Shown here: positions 26,941-35,118 of the stretch, piece by piece | How positions within the stretch are numbered: the first letter of the stretch is position 1 | Layout: every line of letters begins with the position of its first letter | Origin: Pseudoselenomonas ruminantium | Lineage (GTDB): Bacteria; Bacillota; Negativicutes; Selenomonadales; Selenomonadaceae | Assembly (NCBI GenBank): GCA_015058655.1 | Contig: SVBX01000009.1 | Location: 1 to 64,000, forward strand | Direction: 5' to 3' | Length of the DNA: 64,000 bases | Notes under the pieces: generated by a model | Seen by the model: only the letters and a program-made list of their open reading frames with translations | The model's database searches: none | Told to the model about the DNA's origin: nothing | Made by a program: the position numbers and the translations under genes

Positions 26941-27079
26941 TCGGAATGAGATGTCCTCCAGCTCTGCAGCTGGGTGTGGCTCATATCATAATAGGCGGTG
27001 AGCTAATATCTCCCGCCTCGTTGAAACGCTGATTGGAAGATTTTGCCTATGGCAAAATTTGAACAATGGCGTTATAATA
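26936..27079 (+). repeat. Intergenic three-hairpin element, copy B
   Basis: The same architecture with other stems: CCAGCT/AGCTGG (loop CTGC), AGGCGG-T-GAG/CTC-CCGCCT, and AACGC/GCGTT enclosing ATTTTGCC/GGCAAAAT. Its end carries ATGGCA, 18 nt, TATAAT, which could serve as a promoter for the carbonic-anhydrase-like gene 53 nt downstream. Confidence 0.8.
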
Positions 27080-27131
27080 TGAAAGAATAAGAAATGGGAT
27101 TTCAGATGCTAAGCACGAGGAGGCGGCAATT

Positions 27132-27650
27132 ATGGGCCATATTTTACCTTACAACTCCATCATGCCGAAACTGGGCGAGAATGTCTTTGTAGCTCCTACA
27201 GCCACCGTGGCAGGAGATGTGACTATCGGCGAAGATTCGAGCATTTGGTTCGGTGCTGTGGTGCGGGGGGATTTCCAGCCTGTCATCATCGGCAAGGGCA
27301 CCAATGTGCAGGATAATGCCATTGTCCATGTCATGGGGGATAAGCCTACTGTCATAGGAGATGGGGTTACTATCGGGCATGGGGCCATCATCCATTGCGG
27401 GCGCATTGGCAATAACTGCTTGGTGGGCATGGGGACCATTGTTCTGGGGTATTCGGACATTGGGGATAATGTCATCATCGGTGCCGCCAGTCTCATCACC
27501 CAGCACAAGAAGATTCCCTCCAATTCCCTGGTCTTCGGCAATCCGGCCAAGATCATCCGCGGCCTTAGGGATGATGAGATTGAAGCTCTGCGGGAATCCG
27601 CTGAGAATTATGCCAGGATGGCGCAGAAATACAAGGCAGAGCTTTTGTAA
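27132..27650 (+). CDS. Gamma-carbonic-anhydrase-like hexapeptide-repeat protein (YrdA/PaaY type)
   Basis: A 172-residue left-handed beta-helix protein made of hexapeptide repeats (VAGDVTIGEDSSIWFGAVVR, VIGDGVTIGHGAIIHCG, IGDNVIIGAASLI). The zinc-ligand His pattern of gamma carbonic anhydrases is visible (IVHVMGD, then GHGAIIH). Substrate is uncertain: many such proteins have weak or no anhydrase activity. GAGGAGG precedes the ATG. Its only nearby upstream promoter-like sequence is in repeat copy B. Confidence 0.85.
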   Translation: MGHILPYNSIMPKLGENVFVAPTATVAGDVTIGEDSSIWFGAVVRGDFQPVIIGKGTNVQDNAIVHVMGDKPTVIGDGVTIGHGAIIHCGRIGNNCLVGMGTIVLGYSDIGDNVIIGAASLITQHKKIPSNSLVFGNPAKIIRGLRDDEIEALRESAENYARMAQKYKAELL

Positions 27651-27683
27651 GCAAAACAAATAAAACAGCAAGGAGTTGTCTCC

Positions 27684-28121
27684 ATGGAAAAAACCTTAGT
27701 TCTTATCAAGCCGGATGCTTTTGCCAAGCATTACAGCGGCGATATTATCAAGCGCTACGAAGAAGAAGGCCTTCGCATCGTTGCCATGAAGCTCATGAAA
27801 ATGGATGAACGCCTGGCATCCATTCACTATGCAGAGCATATTGGCCAATATTACTATGAAGATTTGGTGGGCTTTATGACTTCTGCGCCTCTTATAGCTA
27901 TCGTGCTGGAAGGGGAGAATGCTGTCTCCCGTGTGCGCAAGCTTCACGGCAAGACCAACCCCAAGGAGGCCGAGGAAGGCACTATCAGGAAACTCTATGC
28001 TTCCAGCGGCAGCCGCAACGCTGTCCACGCGTCCGATAGCCAGGAAAATGCTCAGAGGGAGATTCATATCTTCTTCAATGAGACGGAGATCCTGGATGGG
28101 GAATACCACCCCAAAGACTAA
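27684..28121 (+). CDS. ndk: Nucleoside diphosphate kinase
   Basis: A 145-residue NDK, which moves phosphate from ATP to other NDPs. Family motifs: EKTLVLIKPDAFAK at the start and GSRNAVHASDS with the catalytic His that becomes phosphorylated. Length is normal. It lies 33 nt after the hexapeptide gene and is followed by a strong terminator. Confidence 0.95.
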   Translation: MEKTLVLIKPDAFAKHYSGDIIKRYEEEGLRIVAMKLMKMDERLASIHYAEHIGQYYYEDLVGFMTSAPLIAIVLEGENAVSRVRKLHGKTNPKEAEEGTIRKLYASSGSRNAVHASDSQENAQREIHIFFNETEILDGEYHPKD

Positions 28122-28137
28122 GTACATAGTTCGCTCT

Positions 28138-28171
28138 TTGCACAACTCGGAAGGGTTGTGCAATTTTTTTT
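28138..28171 (+). terminator. Rho-independent terminator of ndk
   Basis: A 9-bp stem (TTGCACAAC with GTTGTGCAA) with an 8-nt loop, then eight T. Confidence 0.9.
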
Positions 28172-28282
28172 CTAACTTATGCAGGAGCAGGAGGAATCTC
28201 TGCTGTTGTCAGAGAATAAGGAAAATATGAAACATATCAGAGAATCACACCTGTACATAGGGCTTAGGAGGAGGAAGATTCG

Positions 28283-30355
28283 ATGAAAATGTACAAGAGC
28301 ACCAACATAAGGAATGTTGCCGTGGTAGGCCACGGCAAGACAGGCAAGACCAGCTTGTTGGATGCCTGTCTCTTTGATACCGGAGCCGTGAAAAGACTGG
28401 GCAGTGTCGAGGAGGGCACCAGTGCTCTGGACTATGAGCCCGAGGAAAGCAAGCGGGGCATGACTATCAGCGCCAAGCTGGTGGCCTGCGAATGGGGAGA
28501 ATTCAAGCTGAATTTTCTTGAGACCCCGGGATACCCGGATTTTGTGGGGGATGTGAAAGGTGCTCTGGCAGCTGCTGACAGCGCTTTGATCCTGATTTCG
28601 GCTACCTCTGGCATTGAGGTGGAGACGGAGAAGCTCTGGCAGTATGCTGAGGAGGCAGAGCTTCCCAGGGCGTTCTTTGTGAACAAGATGGACAGGGAGC
28701 ATGCAGACTTCAAGAGCGTAGTGGATGAGTTGCGGGTGCGTTTCGGTGATGGCGTTGTACCAGTGCAGGTGCCTATCGGCAAAGAGGCAGCCTTCCAGGG
28801 TGTAGCAGACCTGCTTACCCTGCATATGAAGATCGTGCCCAATAGGAACGAACATGAGTATATTGTGGCAGAACTGCCGGAGTATATCAAGGGCGAGGTA
28901 GAGGAAGCCCGCCAGCAGCTTATTGAGGCTGTAGCAGAATTCAACAATGAGCTGATGGAAAAATATATCGAGGGCACTGAAATAACCGAGGTGGAGATAG
29001 CAGCAGCCCTTATCGAAGGCATTCAGGCCGGAAAGATTTTCCCTGTGTTCTGCGGTTCGGCCAAGCAGAATGTTGGGGTGAAGAACCTGATGAATGGCAT
29101 CGTGGAGTATCTGCCCACGCCGTACTTCAAGGTTTCCATAGGCACCAGCCCTGCAGATGGGGAAATCAAGGAGCGCAAGACGGAAGATCCTTTCTCCGCT
29201 CAGGTGTTCAAGACAGTGGTGGACCCCTTTGTAGGCAGGCAGAGCTTTATTCGCATCTTGTCTGGCGACATGAAAGGCGATGCCAATTACTACCATGTGA
29301 ATAAGGATGAATCCGAACGCATCGGCACTCTCTTCACCATGCAGGGCAAGCAGCAGTTCAACCTGGCTCAGGCTGCTGCAGGTGATATCGTGGTGACTTC
29401 CAAGCTTCAGGATGTAAAGACCGGAGATACCCTTTGCGATAAGTCTGACCCCATTCAGTATGAATCAATTGCCTACCCTGAGGCCATGCTGGAAATGGCC
29501 GCTTCTGCTGCCAAGAAAGGGGAGGAGGACAAGGTGTTCTCTGCCCTGGCCAAGCAGCAGGAGGAAGATGCTACCCTCATTGTCTGCAAGAACAAGGAAA
29601 CGCGGGAAACGCTTCTCCGTGGCATTGGCGAAGTCCATCTGGAAATCCTGGCAGAAAAGCTGGAGCGCAAGTTTGGCGTAAAGCTGAAACTCACCCAGCC
29701 CCAGGTGGCTTACCGTGAAACTATCCGCAAGAGCGTGAAGGTGCAGGGCAAGCATAAGAAACAGAGCGGTGGTCACGGCCAGTATGGCGATGTATGGCTG
29801 GAAATCAGCCCGCAGCCGGCAGGGGAAGGAAATGCCTTCACGGAAACTATCTTTGGCGGCAGCGTACCTCGTCAGTACATTCCTGCAGTGGAGAAGGGGA
29901 CAGAGGAAACCCTGGCTGGAGGTGTTTTGGCAGGGTATCCTGTTGTAGATGTGAAGGTGAATCTCTATGACGGCTCCTATCATGCGGTAGATTCCTCCGA
30001 GGCGGCTTTCAAGACGGCAGCGGCTTTGGCCATCAGGAAGGGCATCATGGAGGCAAGCCCCATCCTTCTTGAGCCCATTGATAAGATTACCGTTACGGCT
30101 CCCGAATATTACATGGGCGATGTCATGGGCAAGCTTAACTCCAAGCGGGCCCAGATCATGGGCGTGGATAGCAAGGGCAAGGACATGAGCGAGATCCAGG
30201 CCAGGATTCCCGTGGCAGAACTCTTCAAATTCGCCACGGATCTTCGCTCCCTGACCCAGGGGCGCGGTTCCTATAGCCTGGAGTTCTCCCATTATGAGCC
30301 CATGCCGGAAAAAGCTGCGGAGAAAGTGATAGCTGAAGCTTCGGTCAAAGAGTGA
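28283..30355 (+). CDS. Elongation factor G-like GTPase (FusA2 type)
   Basis: A 690-residue EF-G paralogue with all five EF-G domains. The P-loop GHGKTGKTS (16-24) replaces the usual AHxDAGKTT, RGMTIS replaces RGITI, and the G3 motif reads ETPGYPDF, so the catalytic His of DTPGHVDF is a Tyr; NKMD is kept. These changes mark the EF-G-2/FusA2 group, which may have slow GTPase activity and acts in special translation states or is uncharacterised. The canonical fusA is expected elsewhere. A single-gene unit with AGGAGGAAG before the ATG. Confidence 0.9.
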   Translation: MKMYKSTNIRNVAVVGHGKTGKTSLLDACLFDTGAVKRLGSVEEGTSALDYEPEESKRGMTISAKLVACEWGEFKLNFLETPGYPDFVGDVKGALAAADSALILISATSGIEVETEKLWQYAEEAELPRAFFVNKMDREHADFKSVVDELRVRFGDGVVPVQVPIGKEAAFQGVADLLTLHMKIVPNRNEHEYIVAELPEYIKGEVEEARQQLIEAVAEFNNELMEKYIEGTEITEVEIAAALIEGIQAGKIFPVFCGSAKQNVGVKNLMNGIVEYLPTPYFKVSIGTSPADGEIKERKTEDPFSAQVFKTVVDPFVGRQSFIRILSGDMKGDANYYHVNKDESERIGTLFTMQGKQQFNLAQAAAGDIVVTSKLQDVKTGDTLCDKSDPIQYESIAYPEAMLEMAASAAKKGEEDKVFSALAKQQEEDATLIVCKNKETRETLLRGIGEVHLEILAEKLERKFGVKLKLTQPQVAYRETIRKSVKVQGKHKKQSGGHGQYGDVWLEISPQPAGEGNAFTETIFGGSVPRQYIPAVEKGTEETLAGGVLAGYPVVDVKVNLYDGSYHAVDSSEAAFKTAAALAIRKGIMEASPILLEPIDKITVTAPEYYMGDVMGKLNSKRAQIMGVDSKGKDMSEIQARIPVAELFKFATDLRSLTQGRGSYSLEFSHYEPMPEKAAEKVIAEASVKE

Positions 30356-30371
30356 ATGAATGTGGTAACCC

Positions 30372-30406
30372 AAAAGCGCGTGGCTTCTGCCATGCGCTTT
30401 GCTTTT
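30372..30406 (+). terminator. Terminator of the EF-G-like gene
   Basis: A 12-bp stem with one G-T pair (AAAGCGCGTGGC with GCCATGCGCTTT, loop TTCT) followed by GCTTTTGC. Confidence 0.65.
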
Positions 30407-30429
30407 GCAATACTGCTTGCAAGCATATT

Positions 30430-30458
30430 TTGGCATAAGCGGTCTTTTGTGGTAAAAT
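30430..30458 (+). promoter_or_regulatory. Promoter of the ireB-ruvX-trhP cluster
   Basis: TTGGCA, a 17-nt spacer, TAAAAT, 40 nt before the ireB start. Confidence 0.72.
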
Positions 30459-30498
30459 ATCCATAAATTACTTTTTGGAAGGAAGGCAGGTATGAATC

Positions 30499-30750
30499 AT
30501 GGTAAGTCAGGAAACAATGATGTTCAAGTTCGGCAATGATGAAAACAAGGCCGAAACGGTTATCCGCAATGCTTGCGCCGCTATGGAGGAAAAAGGTTAT
30601 AATCCCATCAATCAGCTGGTGGGTTATCTGCTCTCCGGGGATCCGGCCTATGTGACCAGCCACAATGATGCCCGCAGCAAGATTCGCTCCCTGGAACGGG
30701 ACGAACTGCTGGAAGAGCTGGTGCGGGCTTATCTGGAGAAGAAGCAATGA
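30499..30750 (+). CDS. IreB family regulatory protein (UPF0297)
   Basis: An 83-residue protein with the family motif [20 protein letters not shown] and [20 protein letters not shown]. IreB is a substrate of the IreK Ser/Thr kinase in enterococci and affects cephalosporin resistance; here the role is unknown. Its stop overlaps the ruvX start by 4 nt. This pair is conserved in Firmicutes, usually after alaS, which is not present here. Confidence 0.92.
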   Translation: MVSQETMMFKFGNDENKAETVIRNACAAMEEKGYNPINQLVGYLLSGDPAYVTSHNDARSKIRSLERDELLEELVRAYLEKKQ

Positions 30751-31172
30751 AGAGGTATTTGGGCCTGGACATAGGTGACCGCACTATAGGCATTGCAGCC
30801 AGTGACTTGCTGGGGCTGACTGCCCAGGGAGTTGAGACTATCCGCCGCACGGATATGGAATCGGATATCAGGCGACTGGGGGAACTGATGGAGCAGTATG
30901 AGACGAAATCCCTGGTTTCCGGCTATCCCAAGAACATGAATGGCACTGAAGGGGAACGCTGTGAGTTTGTGAAGGAATTCATGGCAGAGGTGCAGAAGGC
31001 ATATCCGGAGGTTGAGGTGTTCTTCTGGGATGAGCGCCTTTCTACCGTAGCTGCCACCCGTTCCCTTCTTGAGGCAGATGTGTCCCGTCGCAAGAGGCGC
31101 AAAGTCATAGACAAGATGGCGGCAGTCTTTATCCTGCAAGGCTTTCTGGACAGCCCCCAGGCCAAGGGTTGA
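30747..31172 (+). CDS. ruvX: Putative pre-16S rRNA nuclease / Holliday junction resolvase-like YqgF
   Basis: A 141-residue RNase H-fold protein with the family motifs [29 protein letters not shown] and [15 protein letters not shown]; the acidic residues of the active site are present. In E. coli it matures the 5' end of 16S rRNA. It is coupled by overlap to ireB and followed by the DUF1292 gene, as in Bacillus yrzL-yrrK-yrzB. Confidence 0.92.
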   Translation: MKRYLGLDIGDRTIGIAASDLLGLTAQGVETIRRTDMESDIRRLGELMEQYETKSLVSGYPKNMNGTEGERCEFVKEFMAEVQKAYPEVEVFFWDERLSTVAATRSLLEADVSRRKRRKVIDKMAAVFILQGFLDSPQAKG

Positions 31173-31233
31173 CAAGCAGGTTTTTATTAAGGTACAATTC
31201 AGTTATTGAAAGAAGACAGGAGAGGTGATTATC

Positions 31234-31557
31234 ATGTCCGATAAGGAAAAAGATATGCAGGATGAGGATGTCATGGTGGTTATGACAGACGAAGAGGGCA
31301 ACGAGTATTACTATCAGGAAGAAATGATCATTCCCGTGGGAGATCAGCGCTATGCCCTGCTGGTAGGCATTCATGATGAAGAGCATGAGCATGGTTGCGG
31401 TTGCGGCTGTGGCTGCGAAGATGACGAGGATGTGCTGATTGCCAAGATCGTCATCAACGATGAGGGTGAAGAGGAATACATCGAACCCACCGATGAAGAA
31501 TTTGAGGCCGTGCAGAAGGCATACGATGCCTTGGTCGAGGAGTCCGAAAAGGAATAA
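31234..31557 (+). CDS. DUF1292 protein with a Cys-Gly cluster
   Basis: A 107-residue very acidic protein of the DUF1292 (YrzB) family, function unknown. Family parts: VMTDEEGNEYYYQEEMIIPV and IVINDEGEEEYIEPTDEEF. Between them, residues about 54-63 read HEHGCGCGCGC, four alternating Cys after two His, which could bind metal. The ATG was chosen over a GTG nine bases earlier because AGGAGAGGTG fits it. Confidence 0.85.
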   Translation: MSDKEKDMQDEDVMVVMTDEEGNEYYYQEEMIIPVGDQRYALLVGIHDEEHEHGCGCGCGCEDDEDVLIAKIVINDEGEEEYIEPTDEEFEAVQKAYDALVEESEKE

Positions 31558-31569
31558 GGGCTGAAATGC

Positions 31570-31604
31570 AAAGAGCTGCCATCCGGATGGGTGGCGGCTC
31601 TTTC
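31570..31604 (+). terminator. Hairpin after the DUF1292 gene
   Basis: A 15-bp stem with wobble pairs (31570-84 with 31589-603, loop GGAT). Only three T at the end, so it may be a partial terminator or an mRNA-stabilising stem before mltG. Confidence 0.6.
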
Positions 31605-31629
31605 ATGTAACTAGATGGGAGAGATGGGC

Positions 31630-32796
31630 ATGGAACCTAAGCTGCCTGAGGATGGGAATACGGATATCTTTGGCAGGCTCATGGGATATGTGAGGGATTT
31701 CGTTGGCTGCTTGAAGGGATTTTATCGTGATGCCGCAAGCTTGTTGAAAGGTGAGGAACTCAGGAAAAAGCTGGAGGATCTTTCTGATAAGCTTACCTGG
31801 AAGCGCTGGGCCATGCTGGCATCAGCGCTGTTAGTATTGGTCATGGGCTCCATGTATCTGGCCTTTGGTGCTTCAAATGTCCCAAGGACTTCCCATGATC
31901 CCGATCAGAAGATCTACATTACAGTGAAGCCTGGCATGGATGCAGATGCCATTGCCGGGCAGCTGCTGGCCCATGGGGTCATTGACAGCAAATTTTCCTT
32001 CTGGTGGCAGGTGAAGACAGGAGGCTTCCAGGACAAGTTCAAGGCAGGCACTTATCTGCTGCATCCGGGCATGAAGACCGAAGATGCCATCGGCAAGCTC
32101 ATTTCCGGAGAAACTACCTCCATCAAGTTCACCATTCCCGAAGGGTTTGGCATCAAGGAAATTGCAGAAAGATTGTCTGATGAAGGTCTGGTGGACAAGG
32201 AGAAATTCCTGAAGCTGGCCAAGGACTATGCTCCTTATGACTATGTGGAGAAGCATGAGAATGTCCGCTATGCTGCGGAAGGATTCCTCTTTCCGGACAC
32301 TTACGAGATTCAGTCCGATGTGTCGGAAAAGGAGATCATGGCTATGATGGCCCAGGACTTTGACCAGCGGCTCACCAAGAAACTTCGGGCCAGGGCAGAG
32401 GAGATGAACCTCTCCATCTATGATTTGGTGACTCTGGCTTCCTTGGTGGAGAAGGAAGCCCGTTATGAGGAGGACAGGCCCATCATTGCCCAGGTGTTCT
32501 TCAAGCGGCTGCGCATCGGCATGCCCCTGCAGTCAGACACTACTCTGCAGTATTTGCTGGACGCACCCAAAGAAGATGTCAGCATAGCCGATACCAAGAT
32601 GGAATCGCCTTACAATACCTATCAGAACTATGGCCTGCCCCCCGGTCCCATTGCCAGCCCAGGCATGGCAGCCATTGAGGCGGTGCTCTACCCGGCAGAC
32701 ACGGATTATCTTTATTTCGTGGCTGACCGTCAGGGCCATAACCATTACTCCAATACTTATGCGGAGCACCTGGCCATTGTGGATGAAGTGCGTTGA
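31630..32796 (+). CDS. mltG: Endolytic murein transglycosylase MltG
   Basis: MltG (YceG-like), an inner-membrane lytic transglycosylase that cuts nascent glycan strands. About 388 residues: a cytoplasmic N-terminal part, one membrane segment (WAMLASALLVLVMGSMYLAF), a LysM-like part, and the catalytic domain with LASLVEKEARYEEDRPIIAQ (the Glu of VEKE is catalytic) and LQSDTTLQYLL. The ATG at 31630 has GGGAG 7 nt upstream; ATGs at 31615 and 31624 are alternatives. Confidence 0.93.
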   Translation: MEPKLPEDGNTDIFGRLMGYVRDFVGCLKGFYRDAASLLKGEELRKKLEDLSDKLTWKRWAMLASALLVLVMGSMYLAFGASNVPRTSHDPDQKIYITVKPGMDADAIAGQLLAHGVIDSKFSFWWQVKTGGFQDKFKAGTYLLHPGMKTEDAIGKLISGETTSIKFTIPEGFGIKEIAERLSDEGLVDKEKFLKLAKDYAPYDYVEKHENVRYAAEGFLFPDTYEIQSDVSEKEIMAMMAQDFDQRLTKKLRARAEEMNLSIYDLVTLASLVEKEARYEEDRPIIAQVFFKRLRIGMPLQSDTTLQYLLDAPKEDVSIADTKMESPYNTYQNYGLPPGPIASPGMAAIEAVLYPADTDYLYFVADRQGHNHYSNTYAEHLAIVDEVR

Positions 32797-32815
32797 ATTT
32801 TAAGGAAGACGAGAT

Positions 32816-33484
32816 TTGGAAGAACTTTTGCGGGAAATGGAAGCCTATGCGGAAAAGGAACATGTGCCCATCATCAATGAAAGGGGCAGGCAGGCTTTCA
32901 TCAAGATAATTGAGGAATGCAAGCCACGGCGGGTGCTGGAGATAGGCACGGCCATAGGCTACTCTGCCCTGCTTATGGCTGAGCATGGGGCAGAGGATAT
33001 ACATATCACCACTCTGGAGCTTTCCGAGGAGAGGGCAGCTCTGGCTAAAGCCTTTTGGAGGAAATCTCCCTACTATGACTGCATGGAACTTCGTTTGGGA
33101 GATGCCGGGGATATCCTGGCAAGGCTGACCCCGCCTGCAGGGGGCTTCGATTTTGTCTTCATAGATGCTGCCAAGGGACAGTATGTGGATTATTTCCGCA
33201 AGGTGCAGCCGCTACTTTCGAAAAAAGCGACAATCGTGGCTGACAATGTACTTTTCCGGGGATATGTGCTGGGACAGGAGAAGCCGCCCCGGCGATATAA
33301 GACCATTGTGAAAAGATTGAGAGAATATCTTGAGCTGGTGCAGAGTGCCCCGTTCAGGACAGAAATACTGTCAAATGGGGATGGCCTGGCTGTCACTCAT
33401 AACTCGGAAGAAGATGTCCCCGCCTCTATAGGTGGGGGGGCGAATATCATAACGGGCGGGAGCGCATATCTCCCGCCTCGTTGA
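32816..33484 (+). CDS. trmR: tRNA 5-hydroxyuridine methyltransferase TrmR-like, C-terminus supplied by a repeat element
   Basis: A 222-residue class I SAM methyltransferase (VLEIGTAIGYSALLMAEHG; FDFVFIDAAKGQYVDYF). Its place between mltG and a U32 protein matches Bacillus yrrM (TrmR), which methylates ho5U34 to mo5U34 in tRNA. The fold appears complete at about residue 194 (NGDGLAVTH). The last 28 residues (195-222) are encoded by the three-hairpin repeat copy C and are not expected to be homologous to the family. The TTG start follows AAGGAAG. Confidence 0.85.
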   Translation: MEELLREMEAYAEKEHVPIINERGRQAFIKIIEECKPRRVLEIGTAIGYSALLMAEHGAEDIHITTLELSEERAALAKAFWRKSPYYDCMELRLGDAGDILARLTPPAGGFDFVFIDAAKGQYVDYFRKVQPLLSKKATIVADNVLFRGYVLGQEKPPRRYKTIVKRLREYLELVQSAPFRTEILSNGDGLAVTHNSEEDVPASIGGGANIITGGSAYLPPR

Positions 33485-33538
33485 AACGCTGATTGGAAGA
33501 TTTTGTCTATCGACAAAATCTGAACAATGGCGTTATAA
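33399..33538 (+). repeat. Intergenic three-hairpin element, copy C
   Basis: The same architecture as copies A and B. Hairpin 1 is CCCCGCCT/AGGTGGGG (loop CTAT), hairpin 2 GGGCGGGAG/CTCCCGCCT, hairpin 3 AACGC/GCGTT enclosing GATTTTGTC/GACAAAATC. It overlaps the 3' end of trmR. The end has TCGACA, 18 nt, TATAAA, a promoter-like pair 28 nt before trhP. Confidence 0.8.
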
Positions 33539-33565
33539 AGACAAATCACACTTGGAGGAAAGAAT

Positions 33566-34795
33566 TTGATTTTGAAGAAACCGGAGCTTTTGGCCCCTGC
33601 CGGCAATATGGAAAAGATGAAGATGGCCCTGCTCTACGGAGCTGATGCTGTCTACCTTGGGGGCAAGTCTTATGGCCTGCGGGCCTTGGGGGGCAACTTC
33701 ACCCGTGAGGAACTCAAGGAAGCTATGGACTTTGCCCACAGTCTGGGGAAGAAAGTCTATGTGACGGTGAATATCTTCCCTCACAATGCTGATTTGGAGG
33801 CCTTGCCGGAATATCTGCGATACCTTGATGAAATCGGCACTGATGCTCTGCTGGTGGCAGACCTGGGGCTATTCCGCATGTGCCAGCAGGTTATTCCCGA
33901 GATGGAGCTGCACATCAGCACCCAGGCCAACAATACCAATTGGGCTACCGTCAATGCCTGGCATGAGCTGGGGGCAAAGAGGGTGGTGCTGGCCAGGGAG
34001 ATGAGCCTCAGGGAAATTGGCACCATCAGGGAAAAGACCAAGGCAGACTTGGAGATGTTCGTCCATGGAGCCATGTGCATTTCCTATTCTGGCAGGTGCC
34101 TGCTGAGCAACTATTTCACAGGCAGGGATGCCAATAGGGGAGCTTGTGCCCAGTCCTGCCGTTGGAAGTATGCGCTGGTAGAGGAAACCCGTCCTGGCAA
34201 GTATTTTCCTATCGAGGAAGATGATAGGGGAAGTTACATCATGAACTCCAAGGACATGTGCCTGCTGCCTCACTTGAAAGAGGTGATAGAGAGCGGCGTG
34301 GACAGCCTGAAGATAGAGGGCCGCATGAAAAGCGTCCATTATGCCGCCAGCGTCACCAAGGCCTACCGTTTGGCCATTGACAGCTATTTTGAAGATCCGG
34401 AACATTTCACTGTAAAGCAGGAATGGCTGGATGAATTGGAGAAAGTATCCCATAGGCCTTATACCACAGGTTTCTATTATCATCAGCCTGATGCTGACGA
34501 CCAGATTTACGGTACATCTTCGTATATCCAGACTTCGGATTTTGTGGGGTTGGTGCTTTCCTATGACGAAGTTTCGGGCTACGCTACGGTGGAACAGCGG
34601 AACAATATGAAGACTGGCCAGGAGCTGGAAATCTTTCAGCCCAAGGGTGAGGGCTTCAGGCAGAAGCTTGCTGACATGCTGGACGAGGAGGGGCAGCCTA
34701 TTGAGGTGGCACCTCATCCGCAGCAAATCGTAAAAATCCGCATGGAAAAACCTGTGGAGCCGTACACGATTCTCAGAAGGGATGTTCAGTGCTGA
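33566..34795 (+). CDS. trhP: U32 family protein, tRNA hydroxylation protein TrhP-like
   Basis: A 409-residue peptidase U32 family protein. The N-terminal KPELLAPAGNMEKMKMALLYGADAV and the Cys-rich GAMCISYSGRCLLSNYFTGR, then GACAQSCRWKY, match TrhP/YrrO, which makes 5-hydroxyuridine at tRNA position 34 using prephenate and an Fe-S cluster. The product is the substrate of TrmR encoded just upstream. TTGGAGGAAAG precedes the TTG start. The distance from trmR is filled by repeat copy C. Confidence 0.88.
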   Translation: MILKKPELLAPAGNMEKMKMALLYGADAVYLGGKSYGLRALGGNFTREELKEAMDFAHSLGKKVYVTVNIFPHNADLEALPEYLRYLDEIGTDALLVADLGLFRMCQQVIPEMELHISTQANNTNWATVNAWHELGAKRVVLAREMSLREIGTIREKTKADLEMFVHGAMCISYSGRCLLSNYFTGRDANRGACAQSCRWKYALVEETRPGKYFPIEEDDRGSYIMNSKDMCLLPHLKEVIESGVDSLKIEGRMKSVHYAASVTKAYRLAIDSYFEDPEHFTVKQEWLDELEKVSHRPYTTGFYYHQPDADDQIYGTSSYIQTSDFVGLVLSYDEVSGYATVEQRNNMKTGQELEIFQPKGEGFRQKLADMLDEEGQPIEVAPHPQQIVKIRMEKPVEPYTILRRDVQC

Positions 34796-34821
34796 GTTGA
34801 AAACAAGAGGGGTGTTTTGCA

Positions 34822-35106
34822 ATGGAAGAAACAGTACGCTATTTTGCCAAAGCTGCCGGCCGTGTCCAAGGGGTGGGGTTCCGTATGTATGTACGGGAAA
34901 ATGCCAGCAAGCTGGGCCTCAGGGGCTGGGTCATGAATATGAGCGATGGCACTGTGGAGATGGAAGTGCAGGGACCATCTGGCAGCGTAGACAGGCTTTT
35001 TGAGATAATCCAGGAGGGGAACTATTTCATCAAGGTGACGGAACTGCAAATGGAAAAGCAGAATCCTGTTCTGCCGCCGGAAAGCGGTTTCCAAATCCGG
35101 TACTGA
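34822..35106 (+). CDS. acyP: Acylphosphatase
   Basis: A 94-residue acylphosphatase that hydrolyses acyl phosphates. Catalytic Arg in GRVQGVGFRMYV and Asn in GWVMNMSDGTVEMEVQG. It is short and complete, 12 nt before aroQ. Confidence 0.92.
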   Translation: MEETVRYFAKAAGRVQGVGFRMYVRENASKLGLRGWVMNMSDGTVEMEVQGPSGSVDRLFEIIQEGNYFIKVTELQMEKQNPVLPPESGFQIRY

Positions 35107-35118
35107 GGAGGCAGCTGC

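Noticed and set aside
26740-26949. A 69-codon open frame after the PduX-like gene
   Set aside because: It consists mainly of repeat copy A, has no ribosome site of its own and no family resemblance.
26801-27079. The tandem intergenic repeats as a CRISPR array
   Set aside because: Only two units, of about 140 bp with internal hairpins and no short repeat-spacer pattern; a dispersed copy lies 6 kb away.
26801-27079. The intergenic repeats as a riboswitch or T-box
   Set aside because: No T-box or known aptamer motif was recognised, and near-identical copies precede unrelated genes, which suits a dispersed element better.
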